Shown: positions 12,162-24,401 of the stretch, one piece after another | How the letters are laid out: each line of letters starts with the position of its first letter | Position numbering within the stretch: position 1 is the first letter of the stretch | Made by a program: the position numbers and the translations under genes | From: Heliopora coerulea | Taxonomy: Eukaryota > Cnidaria > Anthozoa > Scleralcyonacea > Helioporidae | Assembly: GCA_030142905.1 (NCBI GenBank) | Contig: JASJOG010000196.1 | Location: 248,001-312,000 of the forward strand | Length of the DNA: 64,000 nt | Direction: 5' to 3' | Notes under the pieces: generated by a model | Seen by the model: only the letters and a program-made list of their open reading frames with translations | Told to the model about the DNA's origin: nothing | Databases searched by the model: none

Positions 12162-15100
12162 CTACACGGTAGTAACCTTTTGTATGAGGATAGCCTTCGT
12201 GACGATCACTTCCGAGAATTTAGTGTCCGTAGTTTCTTTGAATTTGATGGCAAAAAGAACGAAGGAGCCCAGGATGGTTACGGTACCCAAGAGATACCAG
12301 GCGTTGTGACTTTGACCAGTAAGATAGATGATTAGACCTGAAAAATGAATGAAATACGTTTATGAATTAAAACTTGAATGAAATATCAATACTCTCGCTG
12401 TTTTCGTAACTCTAAAACAGCTCACAGGTTAAAATAGGATGTGAGATGAATGTAAAAACATAATGCGATATTGAATGCTTCCACCATCCACTTGAGTAAC
12501 CTATGGACTTTCTAGATGCTGTTTTAACTGGATAAGGAGACACAGGACAGTTAAAAGAACACGCTATACATTACTATACGTCAACAACGGAGTATTCTTG
12601 CAGCATAAAGCTTACTACATGGAATCACAAGGTGAGCGAAGGTTACATATATGTACAACTTGTAACCTTCTGATGACTAGTGAGACACTCTAACCATTGA
12701 ATTACATGGACTGAGATGGTGAGTGAAGGTTACATATGTGTACAAACTGTAACCTTCTGATGACCAGTGAGACACTCTAACCATTGAACTACATGGACTG
12801 AGATGGTGAGTGAAAGTTACATATGTGTACAAACTGTAACCTTCTGATGACCAGTGAGACACTCTAACCATTGAACTACATCGACTGAGATGGTGAATGA
12901 AAGTTACATATGTGTACAAACTGTAACCTTCTGATGACCAGTGAGACACTCTAACCATTGAACTACATGGACTGAGATGGTGAGTGAAGGTTACATATGT
13001 GTAAAAACTGTAACCTTCTGATGACCAGTGAGACACTCTAGCCATTGAACTACATGGACTGAGATGGTGAATGAAAGTTACATATGGGTACAACATGTAA
13101 CCTTCTGATGACCAGTGAGACACTCTAACCATTGAACTATATGGACTGAGATGGTGAATGAAAGTTACATATGGGTACAACATGTAACCTTCTGATGACC
13201 AGTAAGACACTCTAACCATTGAACTACATGGACTGAGATGGTGAATGAAAGTTACATATGGGTACAACATGTAACCTTCTGATGACCAGTAAGACACTCT
13301 AACCATTGAACTACATGGACTGAGATGGTGAGTGAAGGTTACATATGTGTACAACATGTAACCTTCTGATGACCAGTGAGACACTCTAACCATTGAACTA
13401 CATGGACTGAGATGGTGAGTGAAGGTTACATATGTGTACAAACTGTAACCTTCTGATGATCAGTGAGACACTCTAACCATTGAGCTACATGGACTGAGAT
13501 GGTGAGTGAAGGTTACATATGTGTACAACATGTAACCTTCTGATGACCAATGAGACATTCTAACCATTGAACTACAAGGACTCATCTGGCGAAGAATGGC
13601 TTCAACATTGTACTTCCCTCGTAAAAAATGCATATGCTATCCCTCGGGATCCGCACCTAAATTAATAAATAATCAGTTACTACTCACTCGCTAGTGGTGG
13701 AGCAACAGCTGATGAGATTGCTTGACCAAAAGCATAAAACCCGAGTGCTTGTGGATACTTCACAACACCAACACATTTCACGATGGACATTGCCGATCCC
13801 GTGGAACAGATCCCATCAATGAAGCCAATCACAACGCAGTAAACAAGTATCCATGGCAACGTTCTTGCTAAAGTAAACAACATTGCGGTGATCCCGAAAA
13901 AAAATAAACAAGTACGGACGACATAGATTGGGTCTACGTATTCAAGAAGTTTTCCAGAGAAAAGTCGAGCCACGAGATTTGATAATCCCATCCAGCAATA
14001 GAGAAGAGAAGCTTCATTTGACGCCACACCAAGGACGGACGTGTGGTCCATCTGAAAATAAAAAGTTGTCTTATTTCGTACGATGTAATGACACAAATAA
14101 AATGAACGACTGAAGTGGTAGGCAAAGTAATGGGGATGGTGGATAAAAAAGGGGCAAGTTGAAAAGAATGAAGAGAAAAGGAGGAGGGAGAGCAAGAAAT
14201 ATATTAGTCGGGGGAAGGAGAAGGCGAAGACGGAGAAGAAGAAGAATAAGAAGAGTAAAGAAGAAAAAAGGAGAGAGTAAAAGAGGAACAAGGCAAAGAA
14301 GAAACTAGGAGACGAAAAGCAGGAATAAAAGAGAAAAAAACGAATGGACGGAATTAAAAAAGACAAAGATAACAAAGGGTAAAAACAATACCACAAAAAA
14401 TTTTAAAAAGGGAAAATACAATCTAGAAATGTAGATTTGAAAAACATTAAATAGAAGGAACTGCCTGACCTAAATTAAAACATTAAGAATAAGCTAGAAC
14501 ATCAACTTCCCTTACCATAAAAAAGCTCGGAGTGTAGTAACCATACGGGAACGTGGATGCACCGAGAATGAAGAAAGAGAAATTTAAGTTCTTAAACATT
14601 GAGAAATCCAAGAATGCGTTACAGCCATTTCTCTTTTCTGGGAATTTCTCGAGTTCATTCCTGAACGTGTGAAAGTTCTTCGCGTAAGCAAGAGGTAAAA
14701 ATGACGCAGCAAACAACATGCCTCCCAGAACTCGAAATGTGTGCTCCCAACCGGTACTTTGTAAGAGATAGTGAACTAGAGGACCCATCCCAAGCGTTCC
14801 CAGGCTCCAGCCCACGCTCACGACTCCAGTGGCTAACGCGCGACGTTTCTCGAATCTCCGCGCGACTTCCACGAAAGCCGTGTGAATACACGCACTGCTT
14901 CCAACGCCGAATATCAAACCGTACGTCACAAACATGACATCGAGGTTAGGCGCCAGCGATGTGGTGAACAATCCAGCGGCACACAGCAATCCCCCGACAA
15001 CGGCGATGACGCGGCAGCTAAATTTATCACACAGTCGGCCAATCAGAGGACACCACATCGTGCTCATCGCCATGGCAAACGATCCAATCCAGGCTGAAAG

Positions 15101-18100
15101 CGAGATCAGAAATACAATTATTTATATGTGAAAGACCAACAGAAAAAATGATGTCGTTATTAACCCTGTCACATCAGGAACTCTCCTCTTCAGAAGTAAA
15201 ATTGGCTGGCGTTGACCAGACTAAAATAATACAAGACTCATCCTCCCCGCAGGGAGTTAATAAAGCGTATTCACTCTTCTGGAACTCGAATAACAAAGGA
15301 CATGGTGGCCATGTTGGTGAGCCTAACAAAAGATGATCTAAATTCTTTTGTTAAGAAACATCAACATGGCGGCTATGACGTCAAGTGCGGACGCTTTATT
15401 GAGAAAGTCATAAGGTTCGGATATAAACAGGTTGGCTTACTTTTTTGTCAACAAGCTGAAGGAACTAAGTCCTGGTCTTCGACATCAGTTGTCATGGCGA
15501 ACTATGACAGAAGATGAATCTGGAATAATACTCATCTGCCCATCCAATCAATAACTTGGCGGGACTAGGTCCATCACTTAAAAGTAGTTTCATTGTGTGT
15601 TGAGACAGGTTGTAACTTGTTGAGGGATGTAGTAAACATATCAATCTGTCGTCAATCGAGAACTTTTGTTACAGTCCGTTTTTAAATGTCGATTATTTTT
15701 CTTGACTTCATACATTTCGTGTATTGATTTTATGTTCGTGGAAACCTGATCTGAAACTACATCTGCCATACAATACACAAACGTTCGTAAAACTCAGATC
15801 CTCAGAACATGTTTCCATCTGGGATCAACACAATTTTCAGAAGATTATAACTTGACGAACGTTTTCGTACCGTCTGGGTCTTTTTGTACTGTGCATGCAG
15901 AACGCGTCCAGTCTTATCAGCGCGACCACTGCGAGGACTGGACCAACTGGAAGACGTGATTGGTTGTGTTTGTTATTTATTGCCACATACAAAACAGACC
16001 AATTAGATATTTCGCTTGGATGCACAATCAATCTTGTGTTCGTTTTATTCAAAGACCCAAAGAGACAAATCGCCAAAAGTACTTTAGCTCAAGGGGCCGG
16101 GAACTTTCGAGACTTGCATGATTAGAAACTGGAGTTTCGAACGAAGACCTTCGTTTCACTCCGAAGGATCTTCGCACGAAATGTCAATTTCTTATTTAGC
16201 GAGTTTCAGCAGTTTACTGAACCTTTAATATAAATAACAATGCCCAGCAGATTGTGGGAAGTATCGCCATATATAAACATCAACAATTGCTTCTTCACAT
16301 TGCTCAATACTGTCCAAGTAACACTCTATGTTTATATCTTTGTTTGTATTTTTAGCACACTTGACCAAGTTCTTGTGGATCAGCAGATGGATTATACGCC
16401 TTCCGTCAGTCCTCGATAGGACTGGTCGAAATTTTCTAATTAGTAACTTCAAACATCACAGGAAATTTATCCTAAATATTTATGCCGCCCCCTAACCCCG
16501 ACATATTTTTACAAAAAAACACATCGGTTTGAATTTCTTTATGTTTTGAAACAAATCGGTGAGATAGAATTGGGGCATGAGGGTGGGAGATATTTGAAGC
16601 ACATGCCGCTTCCAAATTTGTTTTTTTCTTTTCTTTAAAGCATGGGAGGTGCCTATTGTTATGGAGAAAACGCCCTTTTCTTTTAAAGAACGCATTAATT
16701 CATGGTCAGTTAGGGTGCAAAGTCAAATACTTGGCACCTTAGATCTCGTGCGCTAATTTGAATGACAAGGTTCTTTAATAATTCGGCAGTTAAAGGAAGC
16801 CGCGATTGAGTACCATTTCTGATATTTTGCGCTTGTTTTATGACTTCCAAAACGCTCCGGTCTTCCAAAATGACTTCCGTCACTGGTAGGATATCAATAT
16901 TAAGCTCCATTTACACGATACTGCTGTAAAAGACGATTGTTCATTCTGATGAATGGGATTAACTTGCCAGAATCTTAAGCACGTATTGCAACATTAGCGA
17001 GTCATTACATTTTCCGCCCGAAAAATCGATACACAAGTGGGAATTGTGCCCTTGAGATAACATCACATACGCCAGAACATACACTAGTTTTGGACAACTT
17101 TATCGTGAAATTGCGCCCTTCTAGAACAGCTTTTGTCCCTCCGATGGCTTATCGCCGTCTTTAAGACGTGAAATGATTTCCGTAGTGCTTTGCATTGAAC
17201 GAAGACTGTGAAGAGAACACTCTTTATTGTCTTTGTTTCGCATGAAGAACTCTTTTGTTTCAAATGAAGTCGTCACTGAAGTTGATGTCTTAAGTCTTGA
17301 GTATCCTAAGTATCGATTTGAGGTTATCCTATCTTTGGGTGCGCCTGAAAGGTCCAAGTTCAAATCACCTTCTCTCCCCCTGGAAAGATATGTTTGCTTG
17401 ATTAGGAGAAACATCCAGTTAATAGATTCAATGTAGTAAAAATAGTAGATCATGTTTCAGACAGGTGAAAAATAAGCGCTCGAATATTGTGTAACCCTTT
17501 GCTAAAATTTATGTCGCCCAAATTAAAATCCCCAACTCTCTCCCCTGACAAGGTATATTTGCTTTATAAGGAAAAACGTCCAGATAATAGATTCAGTCTA
17601 TTAATGAGCGAGGATCATATTTTCAACAGGTGAAAATAATCATTCGTTTCGTATTCAACAGGTTTGAGAGGACCGATATTGTGTCACCCGATCTCATTCG
17701 CCAATACCGTTGTATAAAATGGCCAAATCAGTGAAATTATCGATAAGTATTAGAGCAAAAATAAACTTGTCTTACTCTTAGTTTAGAAAAGGTTTAAATC
17801 CTCCCGTCAAGGCATCTCCCCTTGACTAGCAAAATCATGTGGCGTTAGCCAAAATAAAAACAATTAGGCGTTAGCCAGAGTGAAATAATCAGTCTGATTC
17901 GGGCAGGAAATTGTTGAAGGGCTGAAGGAGAATGTGGGAAGTCGAGAAAGTAGGAAGTCGAGAAAGTAGGAAGAACGCGTCGCAGTTGCCGAAGGCGATA
18001 GCTCGGTTTAACACCAGGTTTTTGCGTAAAATAACAAATAATTCCAAACAGGTTTAAATTTACTGATTGAAAGCATTTGTTCGTCGACCAAGCCCTAAAA

Positions 18101-18747
18101 AAATAGAACGCTTGACTGGTCTATTGAACCATCAAAGAAATCGAGCAAGGACAATGACAAGTGAGTAGTTGTCCTAGCTGAATGCTATAAAGATGGTTAG
18201 TAGATGATGCTCGGAATGGAACGAAATGGAGCCAGTTTCTGGTCTTAATCCGTTGCTGTCAAAATCCAACCTCGTGGGTCAAAATTGTCAGTAATGAACC
18301 TTAGCAAGCAGACGTCATCGAGGAAAATTTTCTTACTGGGCCACCTCTTCAATCGTGATTTCACGCCAAGAAATAAGAGATGAATGTTGAAGCTCTTTCA
18401 ATTCATAACGCCAAGAGAACCACCGACACCAAGGAACGATCTTGGCGACGTGGTTCAACTTTTAAACACCTTGGCGATAGAGTTGGCTTTCCACGACGAC
18501 CAAGGCTACATAGTCTGAATACAACAGAATAAGCCCAGTAATTCTTACCTGCTTGCGTTTTACTGACATTGAATTCGTTCAGCAACTGTGGTAAAACCAC
18601 CCCAAAGCTGGCATGGCAGCCAGTTACGAAAGTAAGAATAAACGCTCCTGCGATGCACGCAAGCCATGAACGAACACTATCACCGTCAGTGGCCGCTGAG
18701 AATTCCTCAGGGCGAACGGTAACAACAGTTTTTAACTGCTTTGCCAT
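12162..18747 (-). CDS. SLC16/monocarboxylate-transporter-like MFS protein
   Basis: Four exons, all in phase: 18747-18549, 15093-14516, 14051-13688 and 12337-12162, giving 438 residues. Exon 1 carries a cytosolic N-terminus and TM1 (WLACIAGAFILTFVTGCHASFGV) with PQLLNEFNVSKTQAAWIGS across the first junction, the usual MCT signature region. Exon 2 encodes TM2 to about TM6, including CPLIGRLCDKF (the MFS loop 2-3 motif) and a central cytosolic loop. Exon 3 gives the C-terminal half with LYCWMGLSNLVARLFSGKLLEY, and exon 4 the last helix and a short tail. The length is normal for an MCT. It probably moves a monocarboxylate or related small solute with protons across the plasma membrane; the substrate cannot be assigned. 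Intron 1 is 3.5 kb; intron 3 contains the second 87-bp satellite array. Confidence 0.88.
12630..13586. repeat. 87-bp tandem satellite, array 2 (11 copies), in a transporter intron
   Basis: Eleven copies of the same 87-bp unit as at 4935-6004, slightly more varied (some copies have GGGTACAACATG in place of TGTACAAACTG, and GAATGAAAG in place of GAGTGAAGG). It occupies most of the last intron of the transporter gene, 12338-13687. The stop-free minus-strand frame across it is an artefact of the 87-bp period. Confidence 0.95.
14145..14400. repeat. Purine-rich tract in transporter intron 2
   Basis: About 250 bp almost wholly of A and G on the plus strand (GAAGAAGAATAAG-type units without a strict period). 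It lies between transporter exons 2 and 3, so the transcript carries it as a long pyrimidine tract. The Ser/Phe/Leu-rich minus-strand frame running through it into exon 3 is not coding. Confidence 0.8.
16690..17650. repeat. Dispersed repeat copy plus local duplication in transporter intron 1
   Basis: Segments here resemble 46080-46560 in the same order: GTTAAAGGAAGCC (compare TTTAAAGAAGCC), TTATGACTTCCAAAACGCTC (compare TTATGACTTCAAAACGCTC), then TTTAAGACGTGAAA and GAAGTTGATGTC. Within it, about 17390-17475 is repeated in diverged form at about 17550-17640 (GGAGAAACATCCAGTTAATAG against GGAAAAACGTCCAGATAATAG). Family unknown; possibly a decayed mobile element. Confidence 0.5.
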
Positions 18748-20027
18748 TTCACTGTACCAAAAAGCAAGTCAACAACTGCTGTCTGCCGTGAGCTAAGACG
18801 GAAAATACGACTGGGCTTCGCTCAGCGTGGCATTAAGCTGCAGCACAAGCGCTAGAATCAAGTTTTAAGACATCGAGGAACAGGTTTTGAAGGTCAGCCC
18901 AGAAAGGTCGCCCCACCATTGGATACGCGAGATGGAGGTTCTGAAATAGCCGCCGTTCAGTGGCGTGAATACAAAGACGTCTTTGAAAAAAAAAATTAGA
19001 AATTACCTTAAGTCTAAAACTCCTATGAAGCCGTCTCCTGGGTACCTCGGTTGTAACAGCAGTTTTTCTTGTCTAAACGTGATTTCCTTAGATCTAAATA
19101 GGATTGGAATGTAGAAACAGATTATCAAGGTTCCTGTTTGAAGTCGTACATAAGGACATGATCATTGCGTGGTATGGAAATTATGCCTCCTTTCCAATGT
19201 TTAATAACGCGATGTTTGTCGGAAATTCGTTCAGAACTATCAGCCAAGTAAGGCAATTTATCCGAAAGTTTATGACAATTTGATGGGCCAAACTATATCC
19301 AGCCTTTTACGGGGAAAAATTAGAGGGAAAATAGCAATTTTTTTATCTGCGCGTCCCATATGACGCTTCGTTCACTAACACAGTATCCAGGAGATCAGAG
19401 ATAATGAAAATAAGACAGCTTCACCGCGAAGACCTGGGCACGATATCTGAGAACGTCTCAGCTTCAGTGCGGGCTAAAATCCTGTAACTATCAGGATTTT
19501 GTGAAACTAAGCCCTATTTGTAGGGCATTTTTTTCCAAACTAAATTTTTAACATCCCCCAATATTTAAACAGTAGTTCCTACCCGAAGCAAACTTATGCA
19601 CTTATAATTACGATCTTATTCTGGGTTGGTTTTACCTTGCTAAATCCTCCATCCATGTAATTAATTCCCAAGTCATCAAGTGTAGTTCTCCTTAGTAGAT
19701 GTTTTGCTAATAAGGCTTGAAGAAAGACTAGAACAGACTTTGAAAGTTCTTGTGAGAATGGTTATAGGAAGAGAACTGGATGCAGACAGTGTCTCTATGG
19801 TAATGCCTGAACTATGGGCACTCAAGAAGATTTAATTCCAAATTATTACTGTGGACCCTTTTAATAGCCTTTTTTCCCACTTCGATTCAAAATCATCGCG
19901 TGGAAACAAACACTGCCGTGATATTTACTATCTTTCCCTTCAGTTACACGGAGCGGCTTTGATGGTTGGGAGGTGTGTGCGGCAAGGTTTAGTCTGCCGA
20001 ATCTCTGGTTCGAATGCCGCATGTTGA
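18748..20027. other. Upstream flank of the transporter gene, nothing recognised
   Basis: No open frame with recognisable domains, no RNA gene. The transporter promoter should lie here, but no clear core element was identified. Confidence 0.35.
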
Positions 20028-20530
20028 ATGTTTCGAGATTCCCGGTCTTGTTTTTCTATAACTTTGATAAAATACAATCTTCGGAACAATTCAGGCACAC
20101 TTTGTTTGCCTAAACCATGTACAAACAACATGAAAAAGAGCTTTATGTTTAATGGGGGTTCGATATGGAATTCATTACCAGAAGAGCTTAGAACGACAAA
20201 ATCATTTACTTGTTTTAAAATAAAACTTGTTGCTCATACTATTCTCTAGCCTAAATTCAGAGGATACAACTGTAAATAGTACAATCATTAAACTTATAAT
20301 TATATTACTTTCAATCTTTGAACTCTTTCTCTCATGAACTGTTTTCTAGTGTAATAGTAATCCAAAATGATTTTATTATCTTATCCTATATTATAATAAT
20401 TTCCAACACTTTTGTAACAATTTACTATACTCTTGTAGTAGCTTATAATGTTCATGTGCACGCCCATCGTGGACATCAGTTTCATACTGATGATGTTAGC
20501 GTGGGTAAATAAAGTTCTTCTATCTGTCTA
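20028..20530 (+). mobile_element. LINE 3' end fragment (C-terminus of a non-LTR reverse transcriptase ORF and tail)
   Basis: The plus-strand frame to 20249 contains CLPKPCTNNMKKSFMFNGGS followed by IWNSLPEELRTTKSFTCFK, the usual C-terminal tail of metazoan LINE ORF2 (S-F-x-G-x-x-x-W-N-S-L-P, then a short helix with F-K). It is heavily 5'-truncated; no RT palm motif is present. After the stop comes an AT-rich 3' UTR ending with TAAATAAAGTTCTTCTATC and a short TCTG/TCTA run at about 20513-20532, which looks like a LINE tail. Confidence 0.7.
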
Positions 20531-21834
20531 TCTAGTTTGAGTTATAATTTTAATTTGTAATTTTGTAATTTAATTGCTTCACCGTCAATGTTAATGCTGG
20601 TGTCCGGATATCTTTCTCGAGACGCATGGTATCTTTTCACCTTCAAGATATTTTGTAAAGTGCAAGTGGAAAGTACAAAATGCTGCAGGCGCTTGGCCAC
20701 TTTTTTATCACACAGCTGTTGAAGAAGAGGTGAAACATGCAGTTTTCTCTTCATGTTATCCTGTGGATGATTGTCAAACAGCTGCTAAACTGAGTTTGCG
20801 TGCGCGTGGGCATATCTCCCCGACGCTTTTCTTTGTTCTTGTCAGAAAAGAAGCTCTGTTAAACACAGCTTTTCAAAATGGAGTATGGATTTTACAGTAA
20901 GTAGATTCTGAATATTTCACAATGTCAGTAAAATCATGGACGTACTGTTAACATTCTTCAATGGCTTTCTTGTACCCGCGAACGAAACACTTAACTTATT
21001 CCCGGTAGTGAACAGGTGTAAACAATAATATCCTGCACCCCGTAAACAATATTTTGTGCGGCTTCACGTGAAAGATGTTCTGCACCACGTGAACGACTCT
21101 GTGCTGTGCAACGACAAAACTGTTGCCAACAATGTTATTCAGCCATGATTAACCATTCTGTAGCAGCATTGTTTTTCGATCAAATGCTCAAGTAACTTGT
21201 CAATAACATCGAATAACAATATAAACAACCATGGTCACGGTTATAACTTGTCCCAACGTATTTTTTTTCCGCGTTGCAACGGCCAACAACGGTGGTTCTA
21301 CCAACAGTGGTTCCAACATCAGTGGTGAACAATATTGTTCAAACAATAGTGAACTATATTGCATGGCCGGCGAAACCGCTAGAGTTCGTAAAACCATGGA
21401 TAGAGCAACGTTTGGCGAAACAAAGTCAATATAACGATTCTCAAATTGGTTTATTCCCCAGCAAAAACTCAAGACTGCAGTTCCGGTCTGGTTTATTACC
21501 AAGAATAATTCAAGATCGCAGTTGAACCAAATAACTTTTTAAAGAGAGTCAACCCTAATAAGAAAATTTGATAACGGAGTTGCCTCCTCCTGACTGGAAT
21601 GCTCGTACATCATTGGAGCAAACACAAGCTGCCTTCGTCAATCTGGCATTGCTCTTTCATCGCTGTTGTTGTTCGAGCGGGATAACAATATTTCCATATT
21701 ATCGTTTAACCGCCAATGGTGGGACATATTGTTAACAATGTCGGACTATCGTCTTCACAACGGTGAACAAGGTTGTTTGTTCAATAGATTTTTTTTTCTT
21801 CTTCCAGTGACCAAGAACAACCGGTGTTGCTTGA
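20531..21834. other. Intergenic; a few degraded AACAATGGT-type words
   Basis: No gene recognised. Words like AACAGTGGTTCCAACATCAG and GAACAATATTGTTC at 21280-21360 resemble the tandem repeat that follows at 21835. Confidence 0.4.
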
Positions 21835-22050
21835 AATAATGGTGAACAATACTGATATAACAATGGACATCATTATTGATACAATGATGTATTTCATTGA
21901 AACAATTCTGAACAATATGATCGGTACAATGTCGAACATATTACCGAAACAATGGTGAACAATATTATTGGTACAACGATGGACATCATTATTAATACAA
22001 TGATGAACATTGTTATTTAAACAACGACGAATATTATTGATTCATTGATG
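21835..22050. repeat. Degenerate 21-24-bp tandem repeat
   Basis: About eight or nine units of the type ACAATGGTGAACAATATTATTGGT, often differing at several bases, with some units of 21 bp. All spacings remain multiples of three. Translation would give a T-M-x-N-I-I-like repeat, but no sustained open frame is kept. Confidence 0.7.
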
Positions 22051-24031
22051 TTCTTACATTCACGATAGCAACATGCGTCTGCATTCGAGAAAAATGAGTT
22101 CAGCCGTCCGGTCTTCGTAGAACACAAATTAGTTTCCCACTCACGTTTCAAGCAACGAGAGTCTGCAGCCCAAGCATGTCCCAGGTTTCCCAGCAAGGTT
22201 ACTCTGTATTCATCACAGCCACAATCCTGGCTTAAAATGCGGCAGTTTGGCTTTAAATACGTTAAAATTTTATCATCGAATTAACCAACTAGAAAATTGC
22301 CAACGAGTATCTGTATTGCAATTAAAACACACGATTGACGTCATTTCAACAAAACCCCCATCATATTTTATTATGGACCCCAATTTTGTGCGCTGGATGT
22401 TTTCCTTAAGCTTTTCTTGAGTGTCGGGCGATTCTACAGTGATGTTTTATCCAGGCTTACGCCAGATCATTTTACACGTCAAGACAAGACGACAGGGATT
22501 TCAAACTGCAACATTGAAAATGGTCTCCTGTTGCTAGAAACTCACCAAGGAGTATATGAAGCGAGGGTTTGCCTGCCTACCCAGCATTCGGTTCGCCGCT
22601 ACTTGTGTGGGCCAGTTTGCGCTGGAAATCTCATTTCTAAACGTCAGAAATGTTGCTGGTGTTTTAAGCTTATTAGCACCGTTTCCCACACCAGTGTGGT
22701 TAGACTTTAACTTTTTTGTGTTGTATAAATTGTTTTTCAACCAAATACAACGTTACCAAGATTCCTGAATTAAGTTTGGCACAAGCGCGACAGGTTAAAT
22801 TTGACAAAAAGAGCTCAACGGTCGGGGTAAATTGACATATCCTACCTACGAGGGTTTGATGAAAGAATACTCTTACATAAAATAACGTCTTATACTCAAC
22901 GGTTCTTTGTGACTCACGTCTATATTTCAATTCTGCTGCTTCCTGAACCGTAGAATAATAAAAATGTCAAACTTTCTGGGCCCAATTATCAAGGTGTTTT
23001 TGAAAAGTTGATAGCCGGTCTGATATTGTATCCGACATTTCAGTGCCCGCAAGCCGCGAATTATTAGTCAACGGAAAGAGGTATCTTTGATATCAAAGAA
23101 ATGTACTTTGGAGTAGTGAAAGACTTCTTTTTAGTTTACTGGGTATTCTAAGCACGAAATAAGCAAGAACAAGATCGTTTGTTCTCGTCGAATTCGAAAG
23201 GAAAATTAATGACTTCTTTGTATTTATTGATGGGCTAGTGACATCAGTTAGCACCAAAACTGGTTCCTGTGGGAAGCTTCAACCAGCCGAAAGTCAATAA
23301 CAAAAGCTGTCAGCAATAACTTTTTTTCCTTCTCAAAAATGTTTGTACGTATAGTTAAAATGTTTCTTCATGAACCATTATTTGAGCAAATTTTCAAATT
23401 ACTACGATTATTCCCGTAAACGTGCAAGCGTGAGATATTATTATAGAGTGTATGTTTACGTAACCTTCCTAGACCCTTGTGGGGAGGACCTTTCCACGTG
23501 ATCAAACCAACAGTCGCTCTTAACCGTGCACCATTGAACTGCATCCAACATGAACGAAATGAGACACTTGAAGCGGGTTCTGTTTACAAAATTTAGGCTT
23601 GAAACGTTGTCACGCGCGAACCAAAGTTGAAAAACAGAAACTCAAACACGAAGTTTTAATTACGGACTTGTTTCTTCCCCGCAGTCACGTGTAAGAAACA
23701 GGTTTTGCTGTGACCTTAACCTTGGTTTGTTGTCATGTGATTCTTCCCCGGCCCAGCCAGGGTGACTGCTTCAGACAACATCCAAGGTACCTCGACCAGT
23801 ACACATACAGGTATGTTTGCCCAAGCAAGCTGGGATAAATGAATTTTTACAGAAGCTGAACCGCGAGACTGACACTAAAAACGGAGTTGGAGTGAATTTA
23901 AAACCCAGCCCACTCGACCAAGATTTCCTTGAGAAGTTTAATTTGCTCGAGTGTACGATAGAAATTGGCAAGTTTTTTTAAATGACAGATGAACGATCGT
24001 CAAGTTCTATCCTCAGAAAAACGATTTCTGA
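22051..24031. other. Intergenic, nothing recognised
   Basis: Open frames of 60-100 codons on both strands lack domains and splice-site support. Confidence 0.4.
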
Positions 24032-24105
24032 GCCCGAGACGGGGATCGAACCCGCAACCTTCTGATGACCGGTGAGACGCTCTAACCATTGAGCTACCAA
24101 GATTC
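24032..24105 (-). pseudogene. tRNA-like sequence, probable relative of the 87-bp satellite
   Basis: On the minus strand: A-box TAGCTCAATGGTTAGAGC with a 4-bp D stem, an anticodon arm of uncertain loop, and a T arm GCGGG-TTCGATC-CCCGT with a perfect B box GGTTCGATC. The acceptor stem pairs badly, so this is a tRNA pseudogene or SINE head rather than an active gene. About 45 bp of it (CCTTCTGATGACC to GAGCTAC, plus strand) match the 87-bp satellite unit nearly base for base, but here the T arm is kept. Confidence 0.65.
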
Positions 24106-24401
24106 AGATGGCGAACTAAGTTGCAAGTTCTCCTACTTGACAAGTTTTCCTTGACAAGTAGCTTGTGTCAAAAGCTGGCATGACCACGTTTTGTGGGCGG
24201 CTCCTTGTCAAGAAGAAATTGCCCAGAAATACTTAGTTGTGTGTACGGTCCGATAAAGCATACGTGGTTGGACTGAATTGGCCCATGAGTCTCATAACTT
24301 AAACGCCACGGGACCGTATTTCGAACGGGTTAAATCGTGGAAACTCCACAATTAGTCTGCATTTTCAAAATACGGGCGACAGAGGTACCAGGCGGGAATC
24401 G

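Noticed and set aside
13928..14396. Ser/Phe/Leu-rich N-terminal extension of transporter exon 3
   Set aside because: It is translation of a polypyrimidine intron; a good acceptor (TTTTCAG at 14052) starts the real exon and keeps phase with exon 2.
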